A stretch of 64,000 nt of DNA, from the NCBI RefSeq assembly GCF_000524195.1, contig NW_020170385.1:1133898-1197897 (forward strand), read 5' to 3'. The position numbers and the translations under genes were made by a program. The DNA is from Echinococcus granulosus. Lineage: Eukaryota; Platyhelminthes; Cestoda; Cyclophyllidea; Taeniidae. Every line of letters begins with the position of its first letter. The first letter of the stretch is position 1. Of this stretch, positions 11,103 to 23,704 are shown one piece after another. The notes beneath the pieces were generated by a model. It was not told where the DNA came from, did no database searches, and was given only the letters and a program-made list of their open reading frames with translations.

Positions 11103-14100
11103 CTATAAGGGGGTAAGAGTTTGCATTGTTGGAGAGCCACGCTGCCCCGCGAAAGTACAATCTGTGGAGATTGAAGAACTGAAGTACTTAAACCTGCTGA
11201 TAAAAGCACATTAAAATCACAGTATTGCATCGTTTGGATATACTCATCTATTGAGATGTTTAGATTCATCATATCTGGAGGTTCGTGATGTAAAGGAGAA
11301 TGCGTAACGTTAAGATCAGAATAAGCTTCTTGTTCACACTAGTCTGCTCTCGTGCAAGAGGCAGTATGATAGAACTTACCATAATAAAATTCCGTGAGGA
11401 AACAAAGTGTTATCTTTGATTTGATTTGTGACATAGTAATAATAAATGTCCGATTTTGTAAAGGCTCTCACCTATTGCAAATACTCTACAGTCAAGTCGA
11501 ATTTATGTACATATTTGCAGGTAACAAACGGACTGCTGATTAGTTTATGATAAGTCAACCTCATATTTAAGATTTAATTGATCTTGTCATAGCACAGTGT
11601 CGATTGCCTTAACTGGCTATAGTGAAATTTGCGAAGTTAAGATCGATGTTTGCCGAACTAAAGTTATTTACTCTTCAAGTCAAGCCGATTTTCTTCAGTC
11701 TTTTTAGATATGATGGATTTTAAGCAGCTAAACAACCTCCTGCGCTGCGCCTAGGACATTTCATGATTGTTTTCTGTAACTGTTGCCGTAAATGACAAAC
11801 CAGCTATCAAAGCTATTGCAATCACAATCATTTTTGGCGTAAGATATATTTTAATTCCAAAGACATTTTAATATTTCATAAACATGCCTTAACTTTTCCT
11901 GAGATGGTCAAGCACTGAGCCCACGCACATCCGTGATATCCAGGCTAGGGAACACCTAGGAGTGATTCTAATGCGGCTACAAGACTTCTTAGGAGGTGGG
12001 GATTTTGCAGACTCAGTACAGTCTTGTCCAAGGTTAAGATATTCTACTACAGGATGAGACCGCGGAAGGCCGGTAATCAGTGTTTCCCATCAGCGACCAG
12101 GCCCTAGTAGTGTCTTGTCAGAAAAATGAAGAGAAACTGGGAGGTAATTGCCTTGTTTTCTGGTAGTATGCACAATGTGATTGTGTGTCAATAGGCGTGC
12201 ATTTCACTTGGCGATTCATTCAAAATAGCAGAGAAATTATTGCCTATTTTTACAATGAGATGCAACCCTTTATAGTATTAACTTCAGAAGAGTAGCATCA
12301 GGTAAATATCCGGTAGTAGCACAAGCAAGAGAGGCTTCTATTATAATTAACGTCTGGAATGCTTGAGGGAAATTCATATTCTACTCGAGAAAATTCGAAG
12401 TTGAGCTTTGCAAAGCTATTATCGTCCTTCAGTTGACGGTGGAAATGGATATTGAAACATTGAATGCATTGGTCTTCTTGCATTTCTATTTTTAGGCCAT
12501 CTCATACAACCCATTTTATCAATGGCTTTTTTGCCGCTTTAGCATTGCACTTTATTGACAGTGCAAAAACGTCCAAAAACAATCTATTCTTTATATTCTC
12601 ATATATAAATCTTATACATTCGAATATCTTAAGGACACTGAGTTTTTATGGCATCATTTTTATTCAGTGCCAAAACGTTGAATGGAGCAGATCAGTGGGA
12701 CGTTTACTGCTTACGCTAGTGTGAATAATAAAATAAGAGGATAACACCGCCTGCTGCATTAACGAGCACTGCGTGTGACATGTGTGATCTAATGAATTTT
12801 GACAGAGCTTTGTTGGGCGTTAATGTTCGGTGGATCAGGTCGAGGTTATGCAAGTTATCGTTTCTGGCACTCACACTATCATCTCATCTCGTTCTTCTCG
12901 AAAAATAATAGGACATTAAAAGCACGATTCGCGAAGATAGATGTATTAACGTAATGCATTTTCAGATTTGCGCGAATAAATGCATCTGGAATGAAGCACT
13001 TGCGAATGCATCAAATCATAGCATTGATCAAGGCTCCTGTGGTACGTAGATTCTGGAAAGTTCCTTGTATCAAGAACTGAACAGAACTTGACTAAGATGG
13101 TGGAGTTTTCGAACACTTTCCATGTAAGTCCCACGAGGTTATTCAGACATGTAATAACTGGCTGGCGTTGGGTTATGGATTTGGTTCCAGAATGTGACTG
13201 AAAGCAAACTGTGATGACGGTGAAAAAGGGCGTTTTTCCCAACTGCAGGTAAAGTAGGGAGAAGACAGCGAAGAGCAAATGTACAACTGCCTGTGGAGGC
13301 GCACAGGCGAGGTGAGGCGTCTTTATGCGTCATCCTTGATAATGTTGACAAGCCCTTCTATCATTGATAAAGTGCCTTCTCGACTTCCACGTGTACGTTA
13401 TGAAGCATCGGAGAATCCTTTTGATCAAATGAGGGTATGTACAGCCATACGGGATTTTAAAACGCTACAACACTCGAGAGATGCAAAAGTGAAAGGGAAC
13501 TCGATCAGGTTAATGTCTACGTAAAATGGGTAAAAGGAAGTTCATGTTACCATAATTATGTACACCGAACACCCATTTGTTGCTGAAAAATCCTAACGGA
13601 TATTATTATTTCTCTAAAGCACTAGACATCTGCGTGACGACAACATGCTTCGAATGACAATTATGTGATATTTTAAAGTTGTTCACTCTCTGCCCATAAG
13701 TGACTGGATGTTTCTGGATTAGGGTTGAATTCTAACCATTAGTGTAGTGTAAAGACTTCATTAAAATGCCTTATGGCATGGGCGTAACAACTTTTCCTCA
13801 CCTTAGGGAAGATCGGCAACACGTGCCCAAAGCATTTTATTGCTGGCCTGTGAACTTCCACCGGGTCCCGACCTGTGCGGCCCACCGCAGGCCAAATCCA
13901 CACACTCGGAAGAAAAATTCATCGCATCTCTGCAACAGGGGTAAAATGCTTCTATATGCATGTATGTGCATATGTATAGCTAAATATGGTTGAAATAAAA
14001 ATGGTCAAGTGGGGGTCGATTTGCCCTCGACTTTGCTCCACTTTTCCCTTCGTGGAAAATTTTGCTCCAATAGCTCCACTGACATCGACGGCGGTCCAAT

Positions 14101-14361
14101 TACCTACACAAAAACTTCTACCGTGCATAACTGTGAATCACCGCAGTGCAGTTATTTTCGTTTAAAAGGTTAAAACGTTTGGCTAAAGTTTGGAGAAAAA
14201 GCAGTTCTGTCAACGATGTCTGACTTCCACTCCTCTTTGTCCACCTGGACTTTGGGTGAGTTAATGAAACCTCACAGCCAGTTAAGTGATGTGGCCGACA
14301 GGAGATTTCACAAAGGACAAATTGAAGGGCTTTAGAGCGTAGGTGGATTGTTCAAGGCTTC

Positions 14362-14394
<33 letters not shown>

Positions 14395-15307
14395 ATTTTA
14401 TGAAGATTTAGATTGTTCTAAAGAAATTCCTTTGTCGGTAGCATCATAAATATTTTTCACTAACTTGGATTTTGCAATCTACTATGTTTACTTTTGTTGT
14501 TTTGATACTATCTTCCACAGCTCCTTCAAGTTCTTGTTGTTCAATCAGGTGGAAGGGGAACGCATGGATTTTTTGACTTTATGAGATCGAACTTCAATTG
14601 CTTTAATCCTCCATTCACACCCTTTATGGTACCATTATAAAGAACCAAACATAAAAAATGTTTTCATCTTTTCATACTAATGGAATAAAAGTGGATGGAA
14701 GAGCTTTGGGACATGAATATAGTCAAGTTTGTTCACAAACTATAATACAAGAATAATATTTTCATTTACCACATTATTTTACAAACTCCCGATATTCATT
14801 GCTTACCTTATTAAGACCAGACATTTTCAAAAGGCACATTCCTTGCGCATTCGTAATTTGATGAATTCGTTCAGTTAAGGGCAAGATTGTGGAATTTGCC
14901 ATCATTGCCGCCGCGATACGGCAATCACAATTATTATTCATCTGAATTTGAATCACTTGTAGACCGTTTAACATGAAATTAGCAGCACCGCAGATAACTT
15001 TACTGGATGATCGACACTACGCCACAAGCAAAGATGTAACCATGTGTCCCTGATTTGCTGCTGTAACTAAATACCGCCAAGCTCTTTCCAAGTGCACCAA
15101 GACATGAATGATACATAAAACTTGTAGATGCCTATAATTTTCTTTGGTTATAACTGTTAAGCTACGTTTCAAAAACACTTCACGAACACGGTTATGAAAA
15201 ACTCGAATGCCATCAAGGCGCGGATGGTCAGGTAGTTGAGTAGACACACGTTTTTGTCTCCCTTTCAAAACCAATGGAAAATTAAATTTTTGCCTAGTCG
15301 AATCAAA
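11103..15307 (-). CDS. Unidentified protein-coding gene, four phased exons at its 3' end
   Basis: I do not recognise the product. Exons 15307-15075 and 15002-14807 join through a 72-base intron in matching phase (2 to 2) and give about 143 residues of amphipathic, Leu/Val/Ile-rich helix-like sequence, including PDHPRLDGIRVFHNRVREVF, KENYRHLQVLCIIHVLVHLE and GAANFMLNGLQVIQIQM. Exons 11338-11194 and 11161-11103 join through a 32-base intron in phase 1 and end in TAG. They encode an acidic/polar tail with EPPDMMNLNISIDEYIQTM and the terminus GSPTMQTLTPL. The second exon ends in phase 0 at AAG|GTAAGC and the third begins in phase 0 after ACTAG, so they could join directly, though further exons may lie between. 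The helical composition suggests a HEAT/armadillo-like or other all-alpha protein; this is inference only. Upstream exons are missing from this model. Confidence 0.5.
14362..14393. repeat. (TTA)n microsatellite
   Basis: An uninterrupted 32-base run of the triplet TAT/ATT (nearly eleven units) lies downstream of exon 15002-14807, in what is probably an intron of the unidentified minus-strand gene. It is a likely length-polymorphic marker. Confidence 0.95.
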
Positions 15308-18300
15308 CTGTTTGTCAGTGCATAGAGGCGAAACTCAATCCGGCCAATGCTCAAGTGTAACACATGCACACTCTTGATTCTGCGTTAATCAATCACTTGG
15401 ATACCAGATAAAGCTCAGAAAATTTGAATCAGCTTTGAGTTGAGGATTAAAGGGCACTATGATGTCTCAAGTTGTTTAGCTTTAAAAATTCCGTACAAAT
15501 TACTCATTAACTCGTACGATTGAAGGGGATCGGATCGAAACATGCTCATCGATGGCGCGTTAGCCTCTTGCAGCTGATAGTGCCTGAGATAACAAATCCT
15601 CTCTGTAGCTTACCCAACTGGAATGGCACTCCCCACAAAACTGGCTACTACAAACAGTGAAAAGTTGCTTTCGGTGTGATTTCCACTTTGCAGCTTTTTC
15701 CTAGTATACTGTTTTAACTTGGAATTCCCCCGTTAGAGTCCTCTGTGGCAAAAATCACATAATCATCACTTCTAAGGAACCTACAAACAAGCGATTCGAA
15801 AACCCAGCTCTTCCTATCAGTAGAAATAAACAAAGTTTTCCCGTTTAATTTTTGTTAAGCGCAACAACAGACCCCTTGAAAACCCATTCACTTTGATTTA
15901 AATGGAAACTTGGCCACTTCAATTATATGGATGGTGCACTTATTGATGCGTGTGAGGTGATTAAGTATTTTCTCTTATCTATTGTCATTTTTTACGGTTT
16001 TCCGTCAGCTTGAAAACTAGTAGACTACTTTTATGGAATCCAATTTAGCTAAAACTCAGGGGCTGTTACTAACTTTATCGCCATAGGCACATTTCAGCTT
16101 ACTTTGCGTAAACTGAAGTAGATACGCAATGAAACGATTCGATCAAATGATAAGGGGGGTGTAGTATGCTTTCCGTGTAGCTAAGTCAATGGTACATATT
16201 GACTAAACATGAATTGTAGGTCAGAAGTAGCCGATAGAAAGTTGATAAATTATTAAGTTCTCTTTGTTTGGAGCAAAGGTTAAGCACGGCGAAAAGCAAT
16301 TTGACGATGATACCTTATGTCGTCTTATAATACTCATGAATAAGTTCAAAGCGCATTTTCCTTTGCGATTTTTTACTTAAATTACCCATACTAATAACAC
16401 CTGCATGTTCACGCTTCTCACAGCGTCCTTATTCCCCTATACAAAAAGTTATGGGAAAGCATCCAATCCTGAAAGGGTTAAATGGGCGTGGGGAATTATT
16501 TCCACATCAGATACTCGCCGACCTTATCTGAAGCACCTTTTACTACACAATACATGCGCAAGAGACGGAATATCACCAGTTGAGAAACGTATTCTATTAT
16601 TATTGTATTGTTTCATTTCCTTCGGCAGAAATTATTTCAGGCTGAACTTTTTCGCAATTTTATCTTTTATCGATTTCTGGTGAAAATGCTATAAATGCTT
16701 TATTAGTAGCAAGCGCTCTTAAAAGAATGTATAATTTAATTTAGCACAATTATGTCGTACGTAAATCTAACTAAAGAATAAAGGAAAAATGAATCAGGTA
16801 TTTTAATGTTGAATTGATTTGTCCATCAAAAATTTTAATGGCGGAAGGTTTTGATACATTTGAGCATGGTTTTATTAAACATGCGGTGACTCACGAGGAA
16901 CCCGTACTCCCTAATTGGCTGGGCAACCGCTGCTACCATCATCATTAAAAGCGATAAAGCGCATTGCATATAATCAAAATAACTAAAACTCATTAGCTGT
17001 ACTGTTCATTTGCCCGAGCACTATCCACTGCACCAAAAGCAATTTTAGTGTGAAATCGCTGCTTTCCAAATAGTGGAAGTACTTGCGCACTGGATGTACA
17101 TTTTCCTTTTTATCAATGAAATTAACAGGAGTTGGGGCAATTCTGATGCAGTACAATTAGTTTCTGGTGTTTTATATGAACTGATTCGATTACGCAAAAA
17201 ACTAAAAGAAATTGCACCTACGAAAGCCTTTTACATCCACTGTTCACAAAACCTGTATCCATTTGTCCTTGACATCAAACCAGAAATCTCCGCTTTTTGG
17301 AGAAAATTTCCTGCATGAATCTCTTCAATCGAATTTACTTTGCATTCCTGTGAAATGAATGCCAGGAAGGTACAAAATGGCATCTTAATTTGGACTTTTT
17401 AAATGAAGTGAAGGCAAGTAAAGGGAAAAAGTTAATTCGTCATTCTAGTGCTAGATGTGGACAACATCGACTTTTGAAACCAAAGAAATACTGAACAAAA
17501 TATAATGAGCTAAGTAATTTATAAATACTTTTAATGCTGCCCTTCATAAGGCATTTGACCTTTTGTGTGACAACTGCAAATTGCAAATTCAACTTTTCGC
17601 TTATACAAACGCGGCTAAACAAGTTTTACCTCTGTTCTAAGATTATGAGAGCTGGGTGTCTTTCTGTGTCCCACGCTGTGATGCTTTGGCGGTTTGTTTA
17701 ACTGCTTCTGAGCACGCAGGGCTTAATTCTCCGCAGGTTGTAATTCCGCCCGGTGGCAAAGCCTCTGGTTTGTACCAGTAGCCTCTCAGCCCTTCCCTAC
17801 ATCAGTAGTACGTTTTATGCCGTGCTACCATGACTTTCTACGACTTCAAGAAAGGCTTGGGACACTACATGCGCAATATAAAATTCTGTTTTTTTTTGTG
17901 TGGTTTCCATTCATTTGTAATTTTATGCTTTGCATGTCATTTTCAAGATGATTAGGCCGAGATTTACCATTCTTTCCTACATTAGGTAACCGTGGTTTTT
18001 GCGCCGAAAACCTCGGAAACTTTACCGTTGTGGTAAAAATAGGGTAACCGTAATTAATGAAATGGATGGCTGGCGTTATCCAATGAAATAAGATTTAACC
18101 GAAATGTTAATCTGATGATTAGTGCGCTACCCTGCCACTGAATTTTAAAATCTGCCAACGAAAACGGTTCCATTGTACGGTGATGTGCTTTGGAGGTCGT
18201 CCGCTATGCGAGCAGTTAAAGCGAGCAAATTTGTCTTTTTCGGGTGCAGGCAAGGCAGCACCTGCAATCATAATGCTATCTCCCGCTGACGTAATACCAG

Positions 18301-18884
18301 GCCATGGATTCTCTCCTTTCTCATTTTTCTATACAATTAATACATTCTGATTTATTCAGGGGCAACCATATTGACTGTTTAGCATCTCTCTACCATTTAA
18401 GCAGAAAGCTTGAATTAATTCCACCTAAGGTGCATTAAATCGTAGTATCGGGTGTCTGCAGATGAAAATTTGTTCATTTTATAGTTTAGTAATCTGCCTC
18501 GTATTCTCATCTTAGTTCCTGATATAACCATTAAGCCAGCGGCTGAAGCTTGTTTACTTCACCATGATGGATTTACCATTTATTTTAAAATGCCTTATTT
18601 GAAGAAGTTGAAGCCAGTGCACTTTGTGATAACTGCTAGGTCTATTGGGAGCTGTTTTACTTTAAGGTGTTTGATCACTTAAATAAATGCGACTTTTAGT
18701 CTGAGTTATTAATTAACTTGTTCTTGTGATAACATATTTTACCTTGACAAATGTCATACTTTGGATGAAATGCACTTTCGTGACTTTGCTCTCAATGAGC
18801 CGCCTTTGAATTTATGCGTATTAACACTGGAATCGAGGTACTTTTCATCGCATAAAATCATAGAATAGATGCAAAAACTTGTAC
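15308..18884. other. Non-coding stretch with no recognised gene
   Basis: AT-rich sequence with only short chance reading frames. At about 17640-17870 the base composition rises in GC, with pyrimidine-rich blocks of the kind left by old transposable elements, but I found no terminal repeats, target-site duplications or reverse-transcriptase motifs. It may be an intron of the minus-strand gene if the exon candidate at 18885-19104 is real. Confidence 0.4.
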
Positions 18885-19104
18885 CAAACGGTTGCATGGT
18901 CTTGTCATTGAGGTGTAGTGCCTCTAGTCTTCCCTGAAGTTGTAACATCCCAAAGTACTGCAGAGGTGCATAGGTTACTAAGGTACAGAGGAGTTGAGAG
19001 GCTACTGCCATGACCTGAAGGTTACGTCGCAGAGCAGAAGCACAACTCGCAGAGACCGAGGTGCCCAAGCATTTTAACACACTATCAACCAAAATATCAA
19101 ACCA
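18885..19104 (-). CDS. Candidate exon, hydrophobic helical protein, unidentified
   Basis: The minus strand is open from an acceptor CTCTATAG|TGG at 19104 to a donor TTTG|GTACAA at 18885 (73 codons, phase 0 to 1). The product contains VDSVLKCLGTSVSASCASAL and QVMAVASQLLCTLVTYAPLQ, typical of an Ala/Leu-rich alpha-helical repeat. It could be an upstream exon of the gene at 11103-15307, but no phase-matched neighbour links them. The frame stays open past the donor for a further 40 residues or so, so the 3' limit is uncertain. Confidence 0.3.
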
Positions 19105-22100
19105 CTATAGAGGGCCTCTATTACGCATGCATTTTAATATTCTGGATGTAGGTTCATAGTGGACAACCATACTAATAAAAATTATGGGTTTCACATAGGT
19201 AAGCTTGCGGTCAAATGTGCTTTTGATAAATAGAATGAAGATTTAACCATATTGTTGTTTATTTTTTATTTGCTACAGAGATGTAAATGGGAACTGATAG
19301 TGAAGAGACCCTAAACCACTTCTGAAAAAGGGCACAGGTGTTGCAGAGACTAAATCTATACTAAAAATCTGCTCTAGATAAAGTTATTTCAACTTTTTTG
19401 TGACTTGTTCTTCCTTTATTTTGACTGAGCTCCTTATCATATATTCACTTGCTTAAAGTTGCTAAGTCAACGCCCTAATGTTGTATTATTACTTAAGCTT
19501 AAAAATTCACCCGGCTTTGATTTTTATTGTGCAAAAAATTACTGCCTTCGCAACGAACAGCTGATGGGACCGGCGAATTGAGCTGTTGTTTGGATTTTCT
19601 GTTAGAAGGATAAACTTCATTCATCTTACATGGGAAGTAAAATGCTGTAGTTTTAATGTGTGATTGGATCATCAAAATTTGATCCAAACTCATTTTGTTT
19701 ATTATTTTTCTTTCAAAATCATTGAGCTAAATCTGCTAGTGATCTTTCAAAATCGGAACCTTTCACTGAAGGTTAATATATAAATCTCACAGGCGTGAAT
19801 TCTTCGCGAAGACGTTGTCTGGCCTGGCTTGTAAAGCCATTAGGGAGAGACATTGTCACAAAACACAAAACTCAATGAAAAATTTTGATTACATTTACGA
19901 TCTAAATTCTACAGCAAAAGGCGACGACGTTTGTCACCGTGAGGCGAGTCTGAAAGTCGGCATCCTTGTGCTGTCACTTTGGCTCAGACAGACAATTCAA
20001 CGCCTCAGCCAAAGGCAACACACTGCATAGTGGAATGATAACGATCGTCTCACGCAAAATTCTGGAAATAGAAGCACCAGTGGCAACTTAGAGGCTTTCA
20101 CTCTTTTTGCCCCCGTAAAGACAACTAGCTAATGGGGCTGGTGTGGGACCATAAGGAGAAGTAGCTGGTGGACCTAGATGAAAAAATTACTAATATTTTT
20201 CTTTAAGTATTCCAAATTTTAATTAAACTACATGGAGTAAGGTTGATTGGAAGTACGGTTAGTTTCCAATTGTAACTCGCTACTGTCAGACCGGTCTAGT
20301 GCAGTCACCTTCTCACCACCTTTTTGCTAATTGCCCTTAGGCTTGTAGCAACCTGGATCCGAACAATTCAAAGAAATTGCGATGAATTTAGCTTTCTTTA
20401 TGGCAAAAGAAGAAAATAGGGTATTTTTCGAATTGTTCAGGAATTATAGGATTACTATGTGCATCGCGGATGCAATTTCGAGAATAAATGTGCTTTCACA
20501 TTGGTAGCTACCTTACTATTGCATTATTTTTTCAAAATTTCACCATTTGCTATAAATAAGACAAGCCTGTGTCAAGATAAGATAGTTTTTTCTCCTTCTT
20601 TCTTAAAGTGAAACGATATTATAGATGTAAGCTCAATAATTACGATGATTTTCCCGTTAAAAACTGCTAAGGAAAAACGCCAGGGAATAACTGCGCAGAA
20701 AAGTGGCAGCAAATGATTAGCTTGAACTGCCTTATCGACCAAGATAATTCTGAGTCCCAAATATCCCATTCATTTGTTATTTTTATTATTCCTCTGTTTA
20801 GGTGGTGTCTTTATTCATCAGCTTAGTTCATGAAATGTTGGTAATTTTATGCCTTGTCTGACTATCGAAAGCACCATAGCAAGTTGTGATTTACTATTTC
20901 GGTTACTATTTGAATGTCGTCTTTATAAATAATTTTATGCAGCAAAAGCTAAAATCTTTCTGACTCACGCTAGAAAAGTAAAAAATTGGATAAGCCACAC
21001 AAAAATCTCGCGGAAGTATTTATCACTGTTCGACCCAAAGCTGAATGGATTAGGTTCAGTCTTTATAGCCACTTTCTTTTTTGTTCTGTAAGGTCCGAAG
21101 ATTTTGTAAAGAATTACTTATGTTGGAAAAGTATCGTTGAGACTACGAAAGATAACATATTGATGAAATTTACGATCAAACTCTACCCCGTTCGAAAATT
21201 GTGTAAATTTAATTATTAAAACTGCTTATTCCTGTTCATTCCGCGACATTTTCACATTTCGGACAATGTACATCCTTCATAGCCCGTATGCAATAAAAAA
21301 CTGTTAGTCACCTAGAGCATATGCTGCATATTAGCGACACGTATATTCAGCAGTCTAACTATTGGGTCATTCTCTGTGTTAAGTACGTACGGAAAACGAT
21401 ACACGTCAGAAAAAATCCATGCATATTAGATGGGCCCTAGCAAACACGTATTCTGCAACAAGTTAACCGATGAAACCGATGGTTTTGCCCGTGCTCACTT
21501 TAGAAGCAGCAAACTAACATTTACACTGTTCAACCAATTATAAACTCGGACGGGACTGTATAAACTTCTGATTTTGATTGGCCCACGCGGGTTTCTTGTG
21601 CGTTTATTGGTTGTCCGCTTTACGAATGAACACGTGCGTAGACTGCGTGGCGGATCCGATTTCTCACGTTTGGAAAACTAGCTAATATCGCCCCTTAAAT
21701 CGGGCTGTGGATTCAAATATGGACTTGCTTTCCTTCCTTCAGATGTGGTTCATCACATTTGGCGCGACATTTCGGTGCTGTCATGCGAATAAGTAAGTAG
21801 CAACTTGTGGTTTTATTTCAAGATACTAATTTGGTGGTCTTTCGATCTGTTTTCAATGCTTTTTTCAGCAAAACAATGTTAGTGAATTACTCTTAAGTTA
21901 CAAATATCACTAGGATGATTATGCATTGCAGGTTTCTATTTATTTAAAAGACAGTGTTTTAGTTTGCCATACTATTTGTCTGGTACAATTACGTCATGAC
22001 GGTTCTCCTACTCTTGTTGAGACATTTCGCACCAATTTTCGTTGATGAAATTTAAAATAGAATACCCGCTTTTAAAATTATTCCGTTTTACTCAGTTTTG

Positions 22101-22775
22101 TTGGAACAAATGCTTCCATATGTTAGGAATGCTTAGTGCAGTTAATTAACTGACAAAAACAGCAGTAGTATTTTTTGTTGTCTTCCGAATGAGCACATTG
22201 AATAGGTAGACCCAAGAGTTAGTGCTGACAACATTCCTTCTCATAATCAGGTAGAAATCTTAAGTGTCATTATTTCAAGCATTCCAATCGTCGCAAATAG
22301 TTTGTGCGTCCTAAACTCGCTTACTACCTAGCGATAGGTTTCATTAGATGTCTACCCCCAAGACGGAGCTAAACGAAATCCACTCATCCGATGTAGTTTA
22401 TTTTTACGAATAACTCATAACAGAATTGTTGTCCAATCACTTAGCACCAAGTACATCAAATATTACCGTTGTATCGCTAGTGGGGAGGTCTGCTTGCATG
22501 CAGCGCAAATAAACGATCCTCGGAATATGCCCATCAATTTGCAGATGTTGTACCCGACTGTCGTAAATTTCTCCTCTTCAGACCCCGTTTTAAGTACTGC
22601 GAATTCTTGGCTGGTTCTCTCACACAAGAAAGTGTCCATTTAGTGGTTCGAGGACCGTTTTGGGGATAATGACTCGAACTGTCGGTGTGCGGTTGGCGAG
22701 ACACAATTGGAACGAGAGACTGGGCCACCACATCGGCGCTCGCTTCGAAGCACGCAAAGCTCGTCGTTAGCTTAC
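19105..22775. other. Non-coding stretch
   Basis: I see no credible coding frame, RNA gene or ordered repeat here. Short frames on both strands lack splice sites in matching phase and have no protein-like composition. Confidence 0.35.
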
Positions 22776-22916
22776 CACCACCATCCCCACCACCAAAATC
22801 AGTTTTGTGGACGAGCGCTCCCAGACGTGCGTCGGTACCTAACTCCAATTGCACTCCGAATCCTAGCAACTGTGGGATGAGAATTAGGAACTGTTCTTGC
22901 CATTTATTCCAAGACC
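22776..22916 (-). CDS. Candidate exon in a GC-rich patch, unidentified
   Basis: On the minus strand an acceptor GGTTAAG|GG and a donor GGTG|GTAAGC bracket an open stretch of about 47 codons. It contains WNKWQEQFLILIPQLLGFG and LGTDARLGALVHKTDFGGGD, with alternating hydrophobic residues as in a helical repeat. The surrounding 22.6-22.9 kb is markedly richer in CG than its neighbours, which fits an exon or promoter region. It may belong with the minus-strand exons at 11-19 kb; no phase chain proves this. Confidence 0.27.
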
Positions 22917-23552
22917 CTTAACCCTCCGTGGGGCAGTATAGACGGTGTCGCATCTTTAAAAGGATAAAAGCACTTTATTTTTTTCCAAATTTATCTGTAT
23001 TTAGTTCCTTCCTTAAAAAAATTCTTAGTAGCTCACATAACGGTTTAAAATAACATAGTTCTATCCTATTATTACGTTGGCACCTACTCGGAAACAGTGG
23101 AGCAAGCTGCAATTATTTCAAGTTTCTGAACAGCGATTTCTTTTCGTTTGCGGTTTTGTAAGTAAAATTTGCCACAATTTTTAAAGGATTTGTCAGGCAG
23201 TAACTAGAATCACAGAAAGTGCTCGGTTTTGCCCACTTTGAAACCAAGTTACCACTTTATTCTGACACACTGCAAATCTTTTTCCTAATGAGGGGCTCCA
23301 CTACTTCGGCAGAATCTGTTTATTGAAAGATAGGTCTTTTTAACCGAAAAGTAGAAATAAAAAAATGGAACATTTTTACGTCAATTGATCGTAAAGATTT
23401 TAACGCATTGGCCCCCTCTAATTTCACTAAAAGTCATCAATGTTTTGTGATATGCACCCGGGACTAGATATGCTTAGCCTTCGAGAGATTGAGACCGGGT
23501 GGTGAGAGGGACCACGAGCAAGGCGACACTTTCGACGACCGGATGGGAGTGG

Positions 23553-23704
23553 ATGCGTTTATCGCATGCATCGTGTGTGGTACGTCTCGTCCTCTGGGTT
23601 GCGATTACGGCGGCTACGTGGGAAGCTAGGATAATTAGTCCGTCGGCTCTTCACGCTCAACTGGACTCGCGCTGCATCTCCGCAAACGCTCTGCCACTGT
23701 CGGA
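23553..23704 (+). CDS. Candidate first coding exon (signal peptide) of the ligand-gated channel
   Basis: An ATG at 23553 opens a frame whose start, MRLSHASCVVRLVLWVAITA, is a textbook signal peptide (basic start, long hydrophobic core, then ATWEA). It lies about 2.2 kb upstream of the first firm exon of the channel gene on the same strand. A GT at 23705 (TCGGA|GTTTGC) would end it in phase 2, exactly what the exon at 25884 requires. That donor is weak, and other exons could intervene. If correct, the mature receptor begins around residue 25. Confidence 0.38.

Noticed and set aside
11930..12125. Possible remnant of a non-LTR retrotransposon
   Set aside because: The GC rise and short frames are suggestive, but no reverse-transcriptase motif, poly-A tail or target-site duplication is visible.
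12298..12483. 61-codon minus-strand frame
   Set aside because: Charged and protein-like in part, but with no acceptor or donor in a phase compatible with the exons at 11338 or 14807.
12946..13524. Overlapping open frames on both strands at 13.0-13.5 kb
   Set aside because: Each strand has a plausible-looking fragment, but neither joins in phase to a neighbouring exon, so I could not decide that either codes.
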